Assembly (NCBI RefSeq): GCF_030268085.1
Contig: NZ_BSDE01000005.1
Location: forward strand, 62,001-126,000
Reading direction: 5' to 3'
Length of the DNA stretch: 64,000 nt
Source of the DNA: Geothrix limicola
GTDB lineage: Bacteria; Acidobacteriota; Holophagae; Holophagales; Holophagaceae
Part shown: positions 16,189 through 25,272 of the stretch, in pieces
Layout of the letters: every line of letters begins with the position of its first letter
Numbering within the stretch: position 1 is the first letter of the stretch
Translations under genes and position numbers: made by a program
Notes under the pieces: generated by a model
The model's database searches: none
What the model saw: only the letters and a program-made list of their open reading frames with translations
Told to the model about the DNA's origin: nothing

Positions 16189-16559
16189 CCCTTCTCCTTG
16201 CCAAGGGCTGCGAGAATGCGGGCCTTCTCCTTGGGGCTCACCCGGCCCGAGCGGAGCGCGGCCAGCACGAGGGCGGCCGCCGATCCGCCGAAGAGGCGCT
16301 CGGTGAGGTCGGCGACCAGGCCGCCCTCCATGGCCGCACGGCTGGGAACGGCCGCGTAGACATGGCTGCGCTGGCTTTCATCACGGGTCACGAGGCCCTT
16401 CTCCAGCATCACCTGCAGCATGCGGAGGACGCCCGTGTAGGCGTACGCCTCCCGCAAGTTCAGCTGGGCGTGCACCTCCTTCACCGAGGCGGGGCCCAGT
16501 TCCCAGAGGATCTGGAGGAATTTCAGTTCCACTTCGGTGGGCTTGACGGGACGCGGCAT
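16185..16559 (-). CDS. BlaI/MecI-family transcriptional repressor
   Basis: A 124-residue winged-helix repressor. MPRPVKPTEVELKFLQILWE is the typical start of the Penicillinase_R family, followed by SVKEVHAQLNLREAYAYTGV (helix-turn-helix) and MLQVMLEKGLVTRDESQRSH (wing). The C-terminal part (about 80-124) is the dimerisation region that the partner M56 protease cleaves in known systems. The stop codon overlaps the start of the M56 gene by 4 bases, so the two are translationally coupled. Just upstream, a promoter with TTGACA at -35 is overlapped by two 16-base operators, so the pair is probably autorepressed. Confidence 0.92.
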   Translation of the reverse strand: MPRPVKPTEVELKFLQILWELGPASVKEVHAQLNLREAYAYTGVLRMLQVMLEKGLVTRDESQRSHVYAAVPSRAAMEGGLVADLTERLFGGSAAALVLAALRSGRVSPKEKARILAALGKEKG

Positions 16560-16567
16560 GGGAATCC

Positions 16568-16597
16568 TACACAAGATGGTGTAGACAATTTTGTGTA
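16568..16597. promoter_or_regulatory. two overlapping BlaI-type operators
   Basis: 16568-16583 reads TACACAAGATGGTGTA and 16582-16597 reads TAGACAATTTTGTGTA. Both have TA(C/G)AC-N6-GTGTA arms and share two bases. Known BlaI/MecI operators have TACA/TGTA arms. They overlap the -10 region and start point of the repressor operon. Confidence 0.75.
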
Positions 16598-16615
16598 ATA
16601 AGCCGCGAATGTCAA
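16587..16615 (-). promoter_or_regulatory. promoter of the BlaI/M56 operon
   Basis: On the minus strand a perfect -35 TTGACA (16615-16610) is followed after 17 bases by AAAATT (16592-16587), a weak -10. The start point would fall inside the operator pair. Confidence 0.55.
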
Positions 16616-16620
16616 CCGCG

Positions 16621-16644
16621 AAAAGGGCACCCCTAGAGGTGCCC
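16621..16644 (-). terminator. terminator of the malic enzyme gene
   Basis: Read on the minus strand, a 7-bp GGGCACC stem with a 6-nt loop is followed directly by TTTT. It lies about 130 bases beyond the malic enzyme stop. The stretch between stop and hairpin shows only one further imperfect hairpin (near 16698-16722). Confidence 0.6.
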
Positions 16645-16774
16645 AAGGTCTCGGCCTCACCGATACGGGCCGGAAGGGGCTGGCGAAAACGGTCGCCCCG
16701 TGGGAGGAAAGAGAAACTCTTCCCACCCCCAGGCTAGGCGTCGGACCTGCGCCTTCAAGTGAAAAAAGGACGAA

Positions 16775-18505
16775 TCAATCTGCGTGACGAATGGTTCCCG
16801 GCCGATAAGAAGCGTACTTCGGTTCCCACTGGGCCTTGCTGATGATGGCCTCGATCTGGCTGTCGTCGAGAAGGCGCCCCAGCCCCTCGTTGCGGGCCTC
16901 GATGCCCACGGCCGCCGCCACTGCGGCTGACACCTGGCGGATGTCCTTCATCTCGGGCAGCAGCAGGCCCATGGCCTCCTGCGCGGGCGTCACGAACTCG
17001 CTGATGGCCCGGCTCGCGGCGAAGAACATGCGGTCCGTCACGCGCGAGGCCTTGCACACGAGGGCGCCAAGCCCCACCCCCGGGAAGATGTACATGTTGT
17101 TGCACTGCGAGGCCAGGAGGGTCTGCCCCTTCCAGTCCATGGGCGCGAAGGGGCTGCCCGTGGCCACCAGGCCCTTGCCGTCCGTGGCCTTCCACACGGC
17201 CTCAGGCGTGCACTCGCACTTGTGCGTGGGGTTCGATAGCGCGAGCACGATGGGGCGCTCCGAATGCTTGGCGGTCTCGGCGAGGATGGCCTCGCTGAAG
17301 AGCCCAGGCTGCGCCGTGACGCCGATGAGCACCGAAGGATGCGCGTTGCGGATCACATCCGCAAGACCGATGCGGGACGGATCATCCAGCTGCCAGCCCT
17401 GCACGGCCTCGTGGCGCTGGGCCAGCGGTTCCTGTGGGCCTTCGAGCAGCGGGTCGCCTTCGATGAGCAGACCCTGCATGTCCACGGCGAAGATGTGCTT
17501 GCGCGCCTCCTCCGCCGAGAGACCTTCCTCTTTCAGCATGGCGAGAATGTTCAGGGCGATTCCCGTGCCCGCCTGGCCCATGCCCACGATGACGTAGCGC
17601 TCATCCTGGAAGCGGCTCTTCTTGATGCGCATGGCGGTCATCAGGGCGGCGAGGGCCGTGGAACCCGTGCCTTGGATATCGTCGTTGAACGATAGGATGC
17701 GCTCGCGGTAACGATCCAGGTTCTTGAAGGCCGTCTGCTTGGCGAAATCCTCCCACTGCAGCAGCGCACCGGGGAAGTTGCGCTTCACGCCGAGGATGAA
17801 CTTTTCCACCAGCTCCTCGTACTCCGCACCCCGCAGGCGGGGCCTGCGGATGCCCAGGTAGAGCGGATCTTCGAGCAGGCGCGGATTGTTGGTGCCCACG
17901 TCCAGGCACATGGGCAGGCAGACGGCGGGATGCACGCCGCCGACCGCCACGTAGAGGCTCACCTTGCCCACGGAAATGCCCATGCCGTCCGATCCGAGAT
18001 CGCCCAGGCCGAGGATGCGCTCGCCGTCCGTCACCACGATGAGGTTCACCTGCGGCTGGGAAAGGCCCTGGAAGATCTGATCGATGTTGGCGATGTTGTC
18101 GGGCGTGATGTAGATGCCCCGGTACCGGCGCTGGATGTGGCTCATCTGCATGCAGGCCTGGCCCACGGTCGGCGTGTAGACGATGGGCACCATTTCTTCG
18201 AGGTGATCGAGGAGCAGGCGGTAGAACAGGGTTTCGCTGCGGTCCTGGAGGCCCGCCAGATAGATGTAGCGTTCGAGATCGTCGGGCTTGCGGAGGAAGG
18301 CCTCGTAGGCGCGGTTGGCCTGGGTGTCCAGGCTCGATACGCCCGAGCGCAGCATGCCGTCCAGGCCCAGGCTGAGCCGCTCCTCCTTCGTGAAGGCCGA
18401 GGCCTTGTTGAGGTGGGAATCGTTCAGGAGCTGCCTGCCCCGGAGGTAGACCTCGTAGTAGTCCTCGCCGGTCAATGGGTCGATCTTGAACCCGAAGGTC
18501 TTCAT
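16775..18505 (-). CDS. maeA: NAD(P)-dependent malic enzyme (large, MaeA/SfcA type)
   Basis: The product has 576 residues and oxidatively decarboxylates malate to pyruvate, making NADH or NADPH. It belongs to the long-chain malic enzyme type: VPIVYTPTVGQACMQMSHI is the N-terminal malic domain signature with the catalytic Tyr, FILGVKRNFPGALLQWEDF and SFNDDIQGTGS hold the metal-binding acids, and VGMGQAGTGIALNIL is the dinucleotide-binding loop. SNPTHKCECTPEAVW is the conserved C-terminal piece. The ATG at 18505 is preferred over upstream candidates because AAGGGGG lies 6 bases before it. The gene is monocistronic, with a terminator downstream. Cofactor choice cannot be read by eye. Confidence 0.93.
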   Translation of the reverse strand: MKTFGFKIDPLTGEDYYEVYLRGRQLLNDSHLNKASAFTKEERLSLGLDGMLRSGVSSLDTQANRAYEAFLRKPDDLERYIYLAGLQDRSETLFYRLLLDHLEEMVPIVYTPTVGQACMQMSHIQRRYRGIYITPDNIANIDQIFQGLSQPQVNLIVVTDGERILGLGDLGSDGMGISVGKVSLYVAVGGVHPAVCLPMCLDVGTNNPRLLEDPLYLGIRRPRLRGAEYEELVEKFILGVKRNFPGALLQWEDFAKQTAFKNLDRYRERILSFNDDIQGTGSTALAALMTAMRIKKSRFQDERYVIVGMGQAGTGIALNILAMLKEEGLSAEEARKHIFAVDMQGLLIEGDPLLEGPQEPLAQRHEAVQGWQLDDPSRIGLADVIRNAHPSVLIGVTAQPGLFSEAILAETAKHSERPIVLALSNPTHKCECTPEAVWKATDGKGLVATGSPFAPMDWKGQTLLASQCNNMYIFPGVGLGALVCKASRVTDRMFFAASRAISEFVTPAQEAMGLLLPEMKDIRQVSAAVAAAVGIEARNEGLGRLLDDSQIEAIISKAQWEPKYASYRPGTIRHAD

Positions 18506-18612
18506 GGCTGCCCCCTTCTCCACGCGCCCCGCATGGATCTGGCCCCATCCAGGTTCCTGAACCATCGGCTTCCGCACGGGTCCAGTTTACTTCCACCACC
18601 CGGGCGACTGGG

Positions 18613-20625
18613 TCACATCGGAGCCGGGGCGCTCACCAGAAGGCCCGCCAGTTCGCGGGCCGACTTCACGGGCGGTGCACAACTATGGCCCCGGCAGACG
18701 AAGGCCAGCACGTGTCCCCCGGCCGATCCACGCCCTTCGTGCAGGGGCAGCAGCTGATCCGCCGAGACCGACAGCACGCGTCCGGGCAAGTAGCGGCGGT
18801 GGACCTCGCGAAGCATCTCCTGCACGGTGGCATGGGCGGGATCGCCAGATAGCGCCACATCCAGATGATCCCGAAGGGTCAGGTCGACCACACCCAGAAG
18901 GCCGAGGAAGGCGCGCGGCGCCCGCTGCATCCAAGGGCCGAAGCAGCGCAGCGTGCGCTCCGCCGCCAGACGGAAATCCTCCCGCTGAAGGTGGCGCGAG
19001 AGCCGCAGCAGCGCCCGTGCAGCGAGGGTATTGCCGCTGGGGATGGCGTTGTCGAAGCCCGGCTTCTGCCTAAAGATCAGATCCGTCTGATGGGCCTCCG
19101 TACTGAAGAATCCACCCTCGACGGGATCCATGAACCGCGCCAGCAGATCCTCTCCGAGTGTCTCGGCCCAGTTCAGCCAGGCCCAGTCGAAGTCGGATTC
19201 GAAGAGGTCGATGAGCCCTTCCATCACCGCCGCGTGATCCTCCAGGAAGCCTTCCGTATGGGCGCGGCCTTGGCGCCACACTCGAAGCAACCGCCCACCG
19301 TGCCAGAGGTCCCGGTGCAGGAAGGTCGCGCAGGCCTGGGCCGCCTCCAGGTAGCGTGGATCGCCCAGCACCTGATGGCCGCGGGCCAGGGCCGAGAGCG
19401 CGAGCCCGTTCCAGGCCGCGAGCACCTTGTCGTCCTTGCCGGGCCGCACGCGACGGTCGCGCCAGAGCCGCAGCTTCTCGCGGAGGGCGCGGTCCTCGGC
19501 ATCGGGCAGGCGCGCGCCGGCCTCGCAGGAGAAGCGGTGGACGACGCTCTTGCCGTGCTCGAAAGTTCCGCCGGCCGTGATGCCGAAGGCCTCGCAGAAG
19601 CGCGGGCCGTCGACGTCTCCCAGAGCCTCGCGCACATCCTTCGGAGTGAACGCGTAGAACTTCCCCTCCTCGCCTTCGCTGTCGGCATCCTCGCTGGAAT
19701 GGAAGCCGCCGCTGGGATCGCGGAGGTCGCGCAGCAGGTAGTCCAGCGTGTCGCGGGCCACCTGGGCGTAGCGCACCTCGCCCGTGGCCTGGAAGGCCGC
19801 CAGGTAGCAGCAGGCCAACTGCGCGTTGTCGTAGAGCATCTTCTCGAAGTGGGGCACCAGCCAGTGGGCGTCCACGCTGTAGCGCGCGAAGCCGCCGCCC
19901 AGGTGGTCGTACATGCCGCCTTCCCACATGGCGTCCAGGGTGCGCCGCGCCATGGCCTGATCCTCGGCGGATCCGCGGGCCAGGATGAGATCGATGGCCA
20001 TCTGCTGGGGGAATTTCGGCGCGGGGCCGAAGCCGCCCCAGCGGGCATCAAAGCCGCGCCGCAGCTGGACCATGGCCGCTTCGAGAACGGCCGGGCCGGG
20101 CCGTTCGGTGCCGGCCTCCACCTCCGCCTGGCGCTTCAATTCCGCCGTGAGTTTTTCCGCCTGCTGCAGCAGGCCCTGGCGATCCTCCCGCCACAGTTCG
20201 GCGATGCGGGTGAGCAGGGGAACGAAGCCGGGCATGCCTCCGCGGGATTCGGGGGGGAAATAGGTGCCGCCGTAGAAGGGCTCGAGATCGGGCGTGAGCC
20301 ACACGCTCATGGGCCAGCCACCCCGCCCCGTCAGCGTTTGCACGGCATCCATGTAGAGGTCGTCCAGGTCGGGCCGCTCCTCGCGGTCCACCTTGATGCT
20401 CACGAAGTGGGCGTTCAGCACCTCGGCCACGGCCGGATTCTCGAAGCTTTCCCGCTCCATGACATGGCACCAGTGGCAGGCGCTGTATCCGATGCTGAGG
20501 AAGATGGGCTTCTGCTCGGCCTTGGCCTTGGCCAGGGCCTCCTCACCCCAGGGGTGCCAGTCCACGGGGTTGTGGGCGTGCTGGAGCAGGTAGGGGCTCA
20601 GGCTTTCCGAAAGACGATTGGGCAT
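18613..20625 (-). CDS. DUF255 thioredoxin-fold / YyaL-type protein
   Basis: The product has 670 residues. The N-terminal thioredoxin-like domain (about 1-170) begins [20 protein letters not shown] and carries the redox motif CHWC at residues 50-53 ([18 protein letters not shown]), followed by [13 protein letters not shown] and [13 protein letters not shown]. The rest is an alpha/alpha toroid related to glycoside-hydrolase and N-acylglucosamine epimerase folds ([39 protein letters not shown]). The family is widespread (YyaL in bacteria, SPATA20 in animals), and its substrate is still unclear. The ATG at 20625 matches the family start; the open frame further upstream is antisense to ffh. Confidence 0.92.
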   Translation of the reverse strand: MPNRLSESLSPYLLQHAHNPVDWHPWGEEALAKAKAEQKPIFLSIGYSACHWCHVMERESFENPAVAEVLNAHFVSIKVDREERPDLDDLYMDAVQTLTGRGGWPMSVWLTPDLEPFYGGTYFPPESRGGMPGFVPLLTRIAELWREDRQGLLQQAEKLTAELKRQAEVEAGTERPGPAVLEAAMVQLRRGFDARWGGFGPAPKFPQQMAIDLILARGSAEDQAMARRTLDAMWEGGMYDHLGGGFARYSVDAHWLVPHFEKMLYDNAQLACCYLAAFQATGEVRYAQVARDTLDYLLRDLRDPSGGFHSSEDADSEGEEGKFYAFTPKDVREALGDVDGPRFCEAFGITAGGTFEHGKSVVHRFSCEAGARLPDAEDRALREKLRLWRDRRVRPGKDDKVLAAWNGLALSALARGHQVLGDPRYLEAAQACATFLHRDLWHGGRLLRVWRQGRAHTEGFLEDHAAVMEGLIDLFESDFDWAWLNWAETLGEDLLARFMDPVEGGFFSTEAHQTDLIFRQKPGFDNAIPSGNTLAARALLRLSRHLQREDFRLAAERTLRCFGPWMQRAPRAFLGLLGVVDLTLRDHLDVALSGDPAHATVQEMLREVHRRYLPGRVLSVSADQLLPLHEGRGSAGGHVLAFVCRGHSCAPPVKSARELAGLLVSAPAPM

Positions 20626-20728
20626 TATCCCGACTCCATCGGTCAGGATTATGCCTGAAGTTCGGATAGGCGCGGGAGAAAGCCCCTTCTGGCCGATACA
20701 ATGATCGTTTGGTCCACACCGGGGTCCC

Positions 20729-22087
20729 ATGTTCGACAGCCTTACCCAGAAACTCAGCCAGGCGATGAAGTCCCTCCGGGGCCAGTCCAAGCTGACGGAA
20801 GCCAACCTCGAAACCGTGCTGCGCGAAGTCCGCATGGCGTTGCTGGAGGCCGATGTCCACGTCAGCGTGGCCCGCACCTTCCTCCAGCGCGTCAAGGAGA
20901 AGGCCCTGGGTGCCGAGGTCATGCAGGGGCTGAATCCCGCCCAGGCCTTCATCGACATCGTCCACCGCGAACTGGTGGAGATCATGGGCGGCCAGGCCCC
21001 CGAACACCCCATCGCCTTCGCCGCGAAACCCCCGACCGTCGTGATGATGGTGGGCCTCCAGGGCGCGGGCAAGACGACGAGCTGCGGCAAGCTGGCGGTG
21101 TTCCTGAAGAAGCTGGGACGGTCGCCCCTGCTCGTGCCCGCGGACGTCTACCGCCCCGCCGCCATCGAGCAGCTGCACGCGGTGGCGAAGGATGCCGGCG
21201 TGCCCTCCTTCCGCACCGAGGAGAAGAATCCCGTCGCCATCTGCGCCGCCGCCCTGGCCGAAGCGAAGCTGAAGGGCTGGGACGTGGTGGTGCTCGATAC
21301 CGCCGGCCGCCTGCACCTGGACGAAGCGCTCATGGAAGAGCTCGCCCAGATCAAGGCCGCCACCTCGCCCGACGAGATCCTCTTCGTCGCCGACGCCATG
21401 ACGGGGCAGGACGCGGTCCGCAGCGCCACGGCCTTCCACGAGAAGCTTGGCATCACCGGCGTCGTGCTCACCAAGACCGATGGCGACACCCGCGGCGGCG
21501 CGGCCTTCAGCATCAAGCAGGCCACGGGCCAGCCCCTCAAGTTCGTGGGCGAGGGCGAAAAGCTGGAGGATTTCCAGCGCTTCCACCCGGACCGCATGGC
21601 CCAGCGCATCCTCGGCATGGGCGACGTGCTCAGCCTCATCGAGCACGCCAAGGACAAGATCGACGAGAAGGAAGCCGAGGTCATGGCCAAGCGCCTGGCC
21701 AAGAACCAGTTCACACTGGAAGATATGCGAAAGCAGTTCCAGCAGGTGCAGAAGATGGGCTCCATGAGCAAGATCCTGGGCATGCTGCCGGGCATGGGTC
21801 AGATCAAGGAACAGCTGGCCACCGTGGCCACGGACAAGCGCATCAAGCACCTCGAAGCCATCATCAATTCCATGACGCCCGCCGAGCGGAACAACCACAA
21901 CCTGCTGGATGGCAAGCGCAAACGCCGCATCGCCGCGGGCTGCGGACGTCCCGTGAGCGAGATCAACCAACTGATCAAGCAGTACGTCGAAACGAAGAAG
22001 ATGATGGGGCAGATGAACGATCCCAAGTTCATGGCCCGGATGCAGCGCATGGCCAAGATGGGCCCCGGCCCCAACCTTCCCTTCTGA
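20729..22087 (+). CDS. ffh: signal recognition particle protein Ffh
   Basis: The GTPase of the signal recognition particle binds 4.5S RNA and nascent signal sequences and delivers ribosomes to FtsY. The product has 452 residues, the family norm. Order: helical N domain (1-90), G domain with P-loop GLQGAGKTT at 109-117, [20 protein letters not shown] and TKTDGD, and the Met-rich M domain (about 330-452; [52 protein letters not shown]). The ATG at 20729 gives the usual [10 protein letters not shown] start. It is followed after 4 bases by a TPR-protein gene, so the two are likely cotranscribed. Confidence 0.97.
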   Translation: MFDSLTQKLSQAMKSLRGQSKLTEANLETVLREVRMALLEADVHVSVARTFLQRVKEKALGAEVMQGLNPAQAFIDIVHRELVEIMGGQAPEHPIAFAAKPPTVVMMVGLQGAGKTTSCGKLAVFLKKLGRSPLLVPADVYRPAAIEQLHAVAKDAGVPSFRTEEKNPVAICAAALAEAKLKGWDVVVLDTAGRLHLDEALMEELAQIKAATSPDEILFVADAMTGQDAVRSATAFHEKLGITGVVLTKTDGDTRGGAAFSIKQATGQPLKFVGEGEKLEDFQRFHPDRMAQRILGMGDVLSLIEHAKDKIDEKEAEVMAKRLAKNQFTLEDMRKQFQQVQKMGSMSKILGMLPGMGQIKEQLATVATDKRIKHLEAIINSMTPAERNNHNLLDGKRKRRIAAGCGRPVSEINQLIKQYVETKKMMGQMNDPKFMARMQRMAKMGPGPNLPF

Positions 22088-22091
22088 TGCC

Positions 22092-23579
22092 ATGAGCCGC
22101 CCCCGGTCCGCCTCGATCCGAACCAGACTCTGGATCCTCGCGGCCCTGGCGGTGATCGCCTTCGGAACCCTCAGCGTCTTCCTCGCCCGGCCCGCCCCCG
22201 TGGACCGCGTGCTGATGCTGGCCTCCTCCTTCGACAGCCAGGGGAAAGAAGTGGGTGCGGGTTTGGAGACCCTGCTTTCGGACTGCCTGGAGGTGCTCAG
22301 CGGGGCGACGGTCGCCCACGCGCCCGCCCTGCCCGCCCCGGCGGACCTGCGCCGCCTCCCGCTGCAGACACGCCTGCTCCGGTTCCACGGGCGCCGTGAC
22401 GGCGACCGGCTGGGCCTGACTCTGGAATGGAACACGGTGGCACGCCTCCTGTCCAACGAGCCCTGGACCCCGCAGACCAGCCCATCTCAGGATCCTGTGA
22501 AGGCCATGAGCGATCTCTTCGAGCACTGGCCCCTCAGCCTCCGCTTCCATCAGACGGGTGCACTCATCCCGGCCTCGGCCCCGCGCTTCTGGCTCCTGTT
22601 GGAGGGCCTGTCGATCCGGGATGACCAGTCCGCCGTCGACCACCTCGCCGCCGCCCAGGCGCTGGTCGAGGCGGAACCGCGCTGCGCCTCGGCCTGGGCC
22701 GCCCTGGGCGACCACCTCTACCGCAGTTTCTGGGTGAACCCCGATCAGGCCGGCATCGGATTGAACTCGCGTACCCACCATGCCTTCGACATGACGGCGA
22801 TGCTGGTCCCCGGCCACCCCAGGGCCACCTTCCTCTGGTCCCTGATGCTGACGGACACCGGCAACCAGCGGATGGCCCTGCGCATCCTCCGGGACGCGGT
22901 CCGCCTGCGTCCGGGCATGCCGGATCTGTACCTGGGCATGGCCTACGCCGGGCGGACCTCGGGCCTGTTGGCGGGGGCTTGTCGGGCCCTGGCCCGGCGG
23001 GAGGACCTGCTGGGCCACCTAGCCACCCCGTCGTCCTGGTTCACCGAAACCACCTACCTCTACCTGGGCGATCAGGCGGCCTTCGCCCAAGAGCTGGCGC
23101 GGGCGAGCACCACGCGGCGGGATGCCAACATCCTCTTCTACCAGGGCTATTTCGCCCTCCTTCAGGGCCGGCCCAAGCAGGCCCTCGAATGCATGCGCGC
23201 CGGGAGCGACCCCGCCATGGCGCCCATCCCCTTCCGCGACCTCTGCCGCGTGTACCGCGCCTACCTCGAAGGCCGCCCGAAGGAAGGTCTAGCCGAACTC
23301 CGCGAGATCGACGATGTGCGAGGGAAGCTCCGCATCCCCGACGGCGAATGGACCTTCAAGGAAGCCGAGGCCTATTCCCTGCTCGGCGATGCGGACCGTG
23401 GTATCGACTGCGCCACCCGCGCCTTCGTGCAGGGGTTCAGCTGCGCCGCCTGGTACGAAACCTCCCCCTTCCTCGTCCGGGTTCGCGAACACCCGCGCTG
23501 GCCCACGCTGCGCCGGAACATCCGGGAGCGGCAGGCGGTGCTGGAGGGCAGTTTCCCGCCCTCGGCCTTCGGCGGTTAG
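22092..23579 (+). CDS. membrane-anchored TPR-like protein of unknown function
   Basis: The product has 495 residues. One N-terminal membrane segment (about 11-32, LWILAALAVIAFGTLSVFLA) is followed by a large extracytoplasmic part. The middle and C-terminal regions hold helical pairs of TPR or Sel1 character: AAQALVEAEPRCASAWAALG, MALRILRDAVRLRPGMPDLY, ANILFYQGYFALLQGRPKQA, and EAEAYSLLGDADRGIDCATR. The segment at about 45-115 resembles the extracytoplasmic regions found in regulators of the CadC/winged-helix-TPR kind, but no DNA-binding domain is present. It lies 4 bases after ffh. The function is unknown. Confidence 0.75.
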   Translation: MSRPRSASIRTRLWILAALAVIAFGTLSVFLARPAPVDRVLMLASSFDSQGKEVGAGLETLLSDCLEVLSGATVAHAPALPAPADLRRLPLQTRLLRFHGRRDGDRLGLTLEWNTVARLLSNEPWTPQTSPSQDPVKAMSDLFEHWPLSLRFHQTGALIPASAPRFWLLLEGLSIRDDQSAVDHLAAAQALVEAEPRCASAWAALGDHLYRSFWVNPDQAGIGLNSRTHHAFDMTAMLVPGHPRATFLWSLMLTDTGNQRMALRILRDAVRLRPGMPDLYLGMAYAGRTSGLLAGACRALARREDLLGHLATPSSWFTETTYLYLGDQAAFAQELARASTTRRDANILFYQGYFALLQGRPKQALECMRAGSDPAMAPIPFRDLCRVYRAYLEGRPKEGLAELREIDDVRGKLRIPDGEWTFKEAEAYSLLGDADRGIDCATRAFVQGFSCAAWYETSPFLVRVREHPRWPTLRRNIRERQAVLEGSFPPSAFGG

Positions 23580-23600
23580 GGGCTGGTACGCAATTAACGC

Positions 23601-23629
23601 TTGGGACTTGGGGCCATCCGAGATACACT
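23601..23629 (+). promoter_or_regulatory. promoter of rpsP
   Basis: TTGGGA (23601-23606) and TACACT (23624-23629) are separated by 17 bases, close to sigma-70 consensus. The -10 ends 20 bases before the rpsP start codon, with GGGAG between. Confidence 0.65.
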
Positions 23630-23649
23630 TTCCTGCTCAGGGAGTGCCC

Positions 23650-23892
23650 ATGCTTTCGATTCGTCTTGCTCGCAATGGTGCCAAGAAGCGCCCGTTCTAC
23701 CACATCGTCGTCTCTGAAAACGACCGCATTCCCACCGGCCGCGCCGTGGAAGTGCTCGGTTTCGTGAACCCCATCGCCGGTGCCGGCGAGGCGGTTCGCA
23801 TCGATGTGGAGAAGGCCAAGTCCTGGCTGCAGAAGGGCGCTCAGCCCTCCAAGACCGTGCTCGACCTGTTCAAGAAGAACCAGGTCATCTAG
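23650..23892 (+). CDS. rpsP: 30S ribosomal protein S16
   Basis: This 80-residue ribosomal protein binds 16S rRNA and helps small-subunit assembly. MLSIRLARNGAKKRPFYHIV is the typical S16 start, followed by DRIPTGRAVEVLGFVNPI. The C-terminus (SWLQKGAQPSKTVLDLFKKN) matches the family end, and the length is normal. The ATG at 23650 has GGGAG 5-6 bases upstream. It heads an rpsP-KH-rimM run and has its own promoter, but a terminator lies directly behind it, so its level can exceed that of the genes downstream. Confidence 0.97.
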   Translation: MLSIRLARNGAKKRPFYHIVVSENDRIPTGRAVEVLGFVNPIAGAGEAVRIDVEKAKSWLQKGAQPSKTVLDLFKKNQVI

Positions 23893-23908
23893 CCCGTCTC
23901 AGAGTCAC

Positions 23909-23940
23909 GAAAGCCGGGCCGAGGTCCGGCTTTCTTTGTT
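23909..23940 (+). terminator. intrinsic terminator or attenuator after rpsP
   Basis: A 9-bp stem (GAAAGCCGG with CCGGCTTTC) closes an 8-nt loop and is followed by TTTGTT. It sits between rpsP and the KH-protein gene, so read-through would be needed for the downstream genes unless they have their own promoter. Confidence 0.75.
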
Positions 23941-23955
23941 CCATGCGGAGCGACC

Positions 23956-24204
23956 ATGAACTTCGAAGCCTTCCTGAGCGATGTGCTGACCCCGCTGCTG
24001 GACCATCCCGAAGCCTTGCGGGTGGAGATCAGCGGTGAAGGCCGGCGGCGCGACGTGCTGGTCTTCGCCGATCCCAAGGACCGCGGACGCATCATCGGCA
24101 AGCACGGGCGCATGATCTCGGCGCTGCGCACCCTCTGCAAGACCGCCGGCGAAAAGGCCGGGCTGTCCGTCGACCTCGAGCTGTACGACGGGGACGAGGC
24201 TTAG
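23956..24204 (+). CDS. khpA: KH-domain RNA-binding protein KhpA
   Basis: An 82-residue single KH-domain protein of the YlqC/KhpA family. The RNA-binding GxxG loop is in RGRIIGKHGRMISALRTL (GKHG at about 56-59). Family members bind ribosomal and other RNAs and work with KhpB in several bacteria. It lies between rpsP and rimM, the usual site for this gene. AGCG or GGAG-like bases stand just before the ATG at 23956, and the stop is 4 bases before rimM. Confidence 0.9.
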   Translation: MNFEAFLSDVLTPLLDHPEALRVEISGEGRRRDVLVFADPKDRGRIIGKHGRMISALRTLCKTAGEKAGLSVDLELYDGDEA

Positions 24205-24208
24205 CGCC

Positions 24209-24754
24209 ATGCTCCTTGCTGGCCATCTCGCGAAGGTGCAGGGGCTCAAGGGCGAGTTCCTTTTCCACGCTGTCATGGACGATCCCGAGCGGCTGGAGGG
24301 CATGGAGGGCCTGGTGCTGGCCCCGCCCCAGCTCGATCTTGAGCATGCCCAGCCCGCGCCACCGGCCCGCGACACGAGCCTGCGCAGCTTCCGCTGGCAC
24401 CAGGACCGGCCCTGCCTCGCCTTCGCGAACGTGCCCGACCGCACCGCCGCCGAACCCCTCAAGGGATGGGCACTCTGGATGCCTGAATCCGCCGCCACGC
24501 TGGATGAAGGCGAAAGTTTCCGCCACCAGTGGATCGGCTGCGAGGTCTTCATCGCCGGGAAGAAGGTGGGCGAGGTGCTGCGCCTCGATCCCGGCCCGGC
24601 GGGCTATGACATGGTGGTGATGCGCGACCTGCGTCCCGGACGGACCGGCCAGCGCGACATCCCCTACATCAAGGCCTGGTGGACCCTCGACCTGCCCAAC
24701 CGCCATTTGGACCTCGACCCGCCCGAAGGGTTGCTGGACGTGAACCTCGTCTGA
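24209..24754 (+). CDS. rimM: 16S rRNA processing protein RimM
   Basis: The 181-residue product helps mature the 16S rRNA 3' domain and binds S19. MLLAGHLAKVQGLKGEFLFH is the RimM N-terminal beta-barrel start (G-x-x-x-x-x-G-LKGE), with PCLAFANVPDRTAAEPLKGW in the middle. The C-terminal PRC-barrel part runs WIGCEVFIAGKKVGEVLRLD to DIPYIKAWWTLDLPNRHLDL, where the conserved PY.... motif is recognisable. It is a little longer and more divergent than most. The usual next genes trmD and rplS are absent; a DUF4442 gene follows instead. Confidence 0.88.
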   Translation: MLLAGHLAKVQGLKGEFLFHAVMDDPERLEGMEGLVLAPPQLDLEHAQPAPPARDTSLRSFRWHQDRPCLAFANVPDRTAAEPLKGWALWMPESAATLDEGESFRHQWIGCEVFIAGKKVGEVLRLDPGPAGYDMVVMRDLRPGRTGQRDIPYIKAWWTLDLPNRHLDLDPPEGLLDVNLV

Positions 24755-24771
24755 AGCCGAGAATCGAAGGC

Positions 24772-25257
24772 ATGTCCCCCTCCTTCGAGCGCTTCAAACA
24801 GACCTTCGGCATGCGGCTCTTCGGCTGGCTGAAGATTCCTCTGCTCGCCTCCGTGCGCCCCAGCGTCGTCGAGCTCAGCGAAAGCCGCTGCGTGGTGCGC
24901 GTGCCCCTGCGGCGCTGGACGAAGAATCACCTGGGCTCCATGTACTTCGGCGCGCTGGCCATCGGCGCCGATTGCGCCGGGGGCCTGCTGGCCATGGATC
25001 AGATCAAGCGCTCGGACCAGCCGGTCTCGCTGGTCTTCAAGACCTTCCAGGCCACCTTCCTGAAGCGGCCCGAGTCCGATGTCTACTTCATCTGCGAGGA
25101 CGGCGCGGCCATCCGCGATCAGGTGGGTCGCGCCCTGGCCTCGGAGGAACGCATCACCGAGCCCATGCGCATCCAGGCCGCCGTGAAGCTGCCAGACGGG
25201 GCCTTCGAACCCGTCGCCGAGTTCGTGCTGGAGCTGAGCCTCAAGCGCCGCGGGTGA
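24772..25257 (+). CDS. DUF4442 hotdog-fold protein (first of two in the window)
   Basis: The product has 161 residues. It begins SPSFERFKQTFGMRLFGWLK and carries the DUF4442 pattern VRVPLRRWTKNHLGSMYFGA, with Asn-His-Leu-Gly-Ser-Met-Tyr-Phe-Gly forming the turn before the long hotdog helix, then LVFKTFQATFLKRPESDVYF. Hotdog proteins of this group are related to acyl-CoA thioesterases; the substrate is unknown. The ATG at 24772 is 17 bases after the rimM stop, so it probably shares that transcript. A second, divergent DUF4442 gene is at 34941. Confidence 0.82.
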   Translation: MSPSFERFKQTFGMRLFGWLKIPLLASVRPSVVELSESRCVVRVPLRRWTKNHLGSMYFGALAIGADCAGGLLAMDQIKRSDQPVSLVFKTFQATFLKRPESDVYFICEDGAAIRDQVGRALASEERITEPMRIQAAVKLPDGAFEPVAEFVLELSLKRRG

Positions 25258-25272
25258 TCCACCCCCAGCGGT

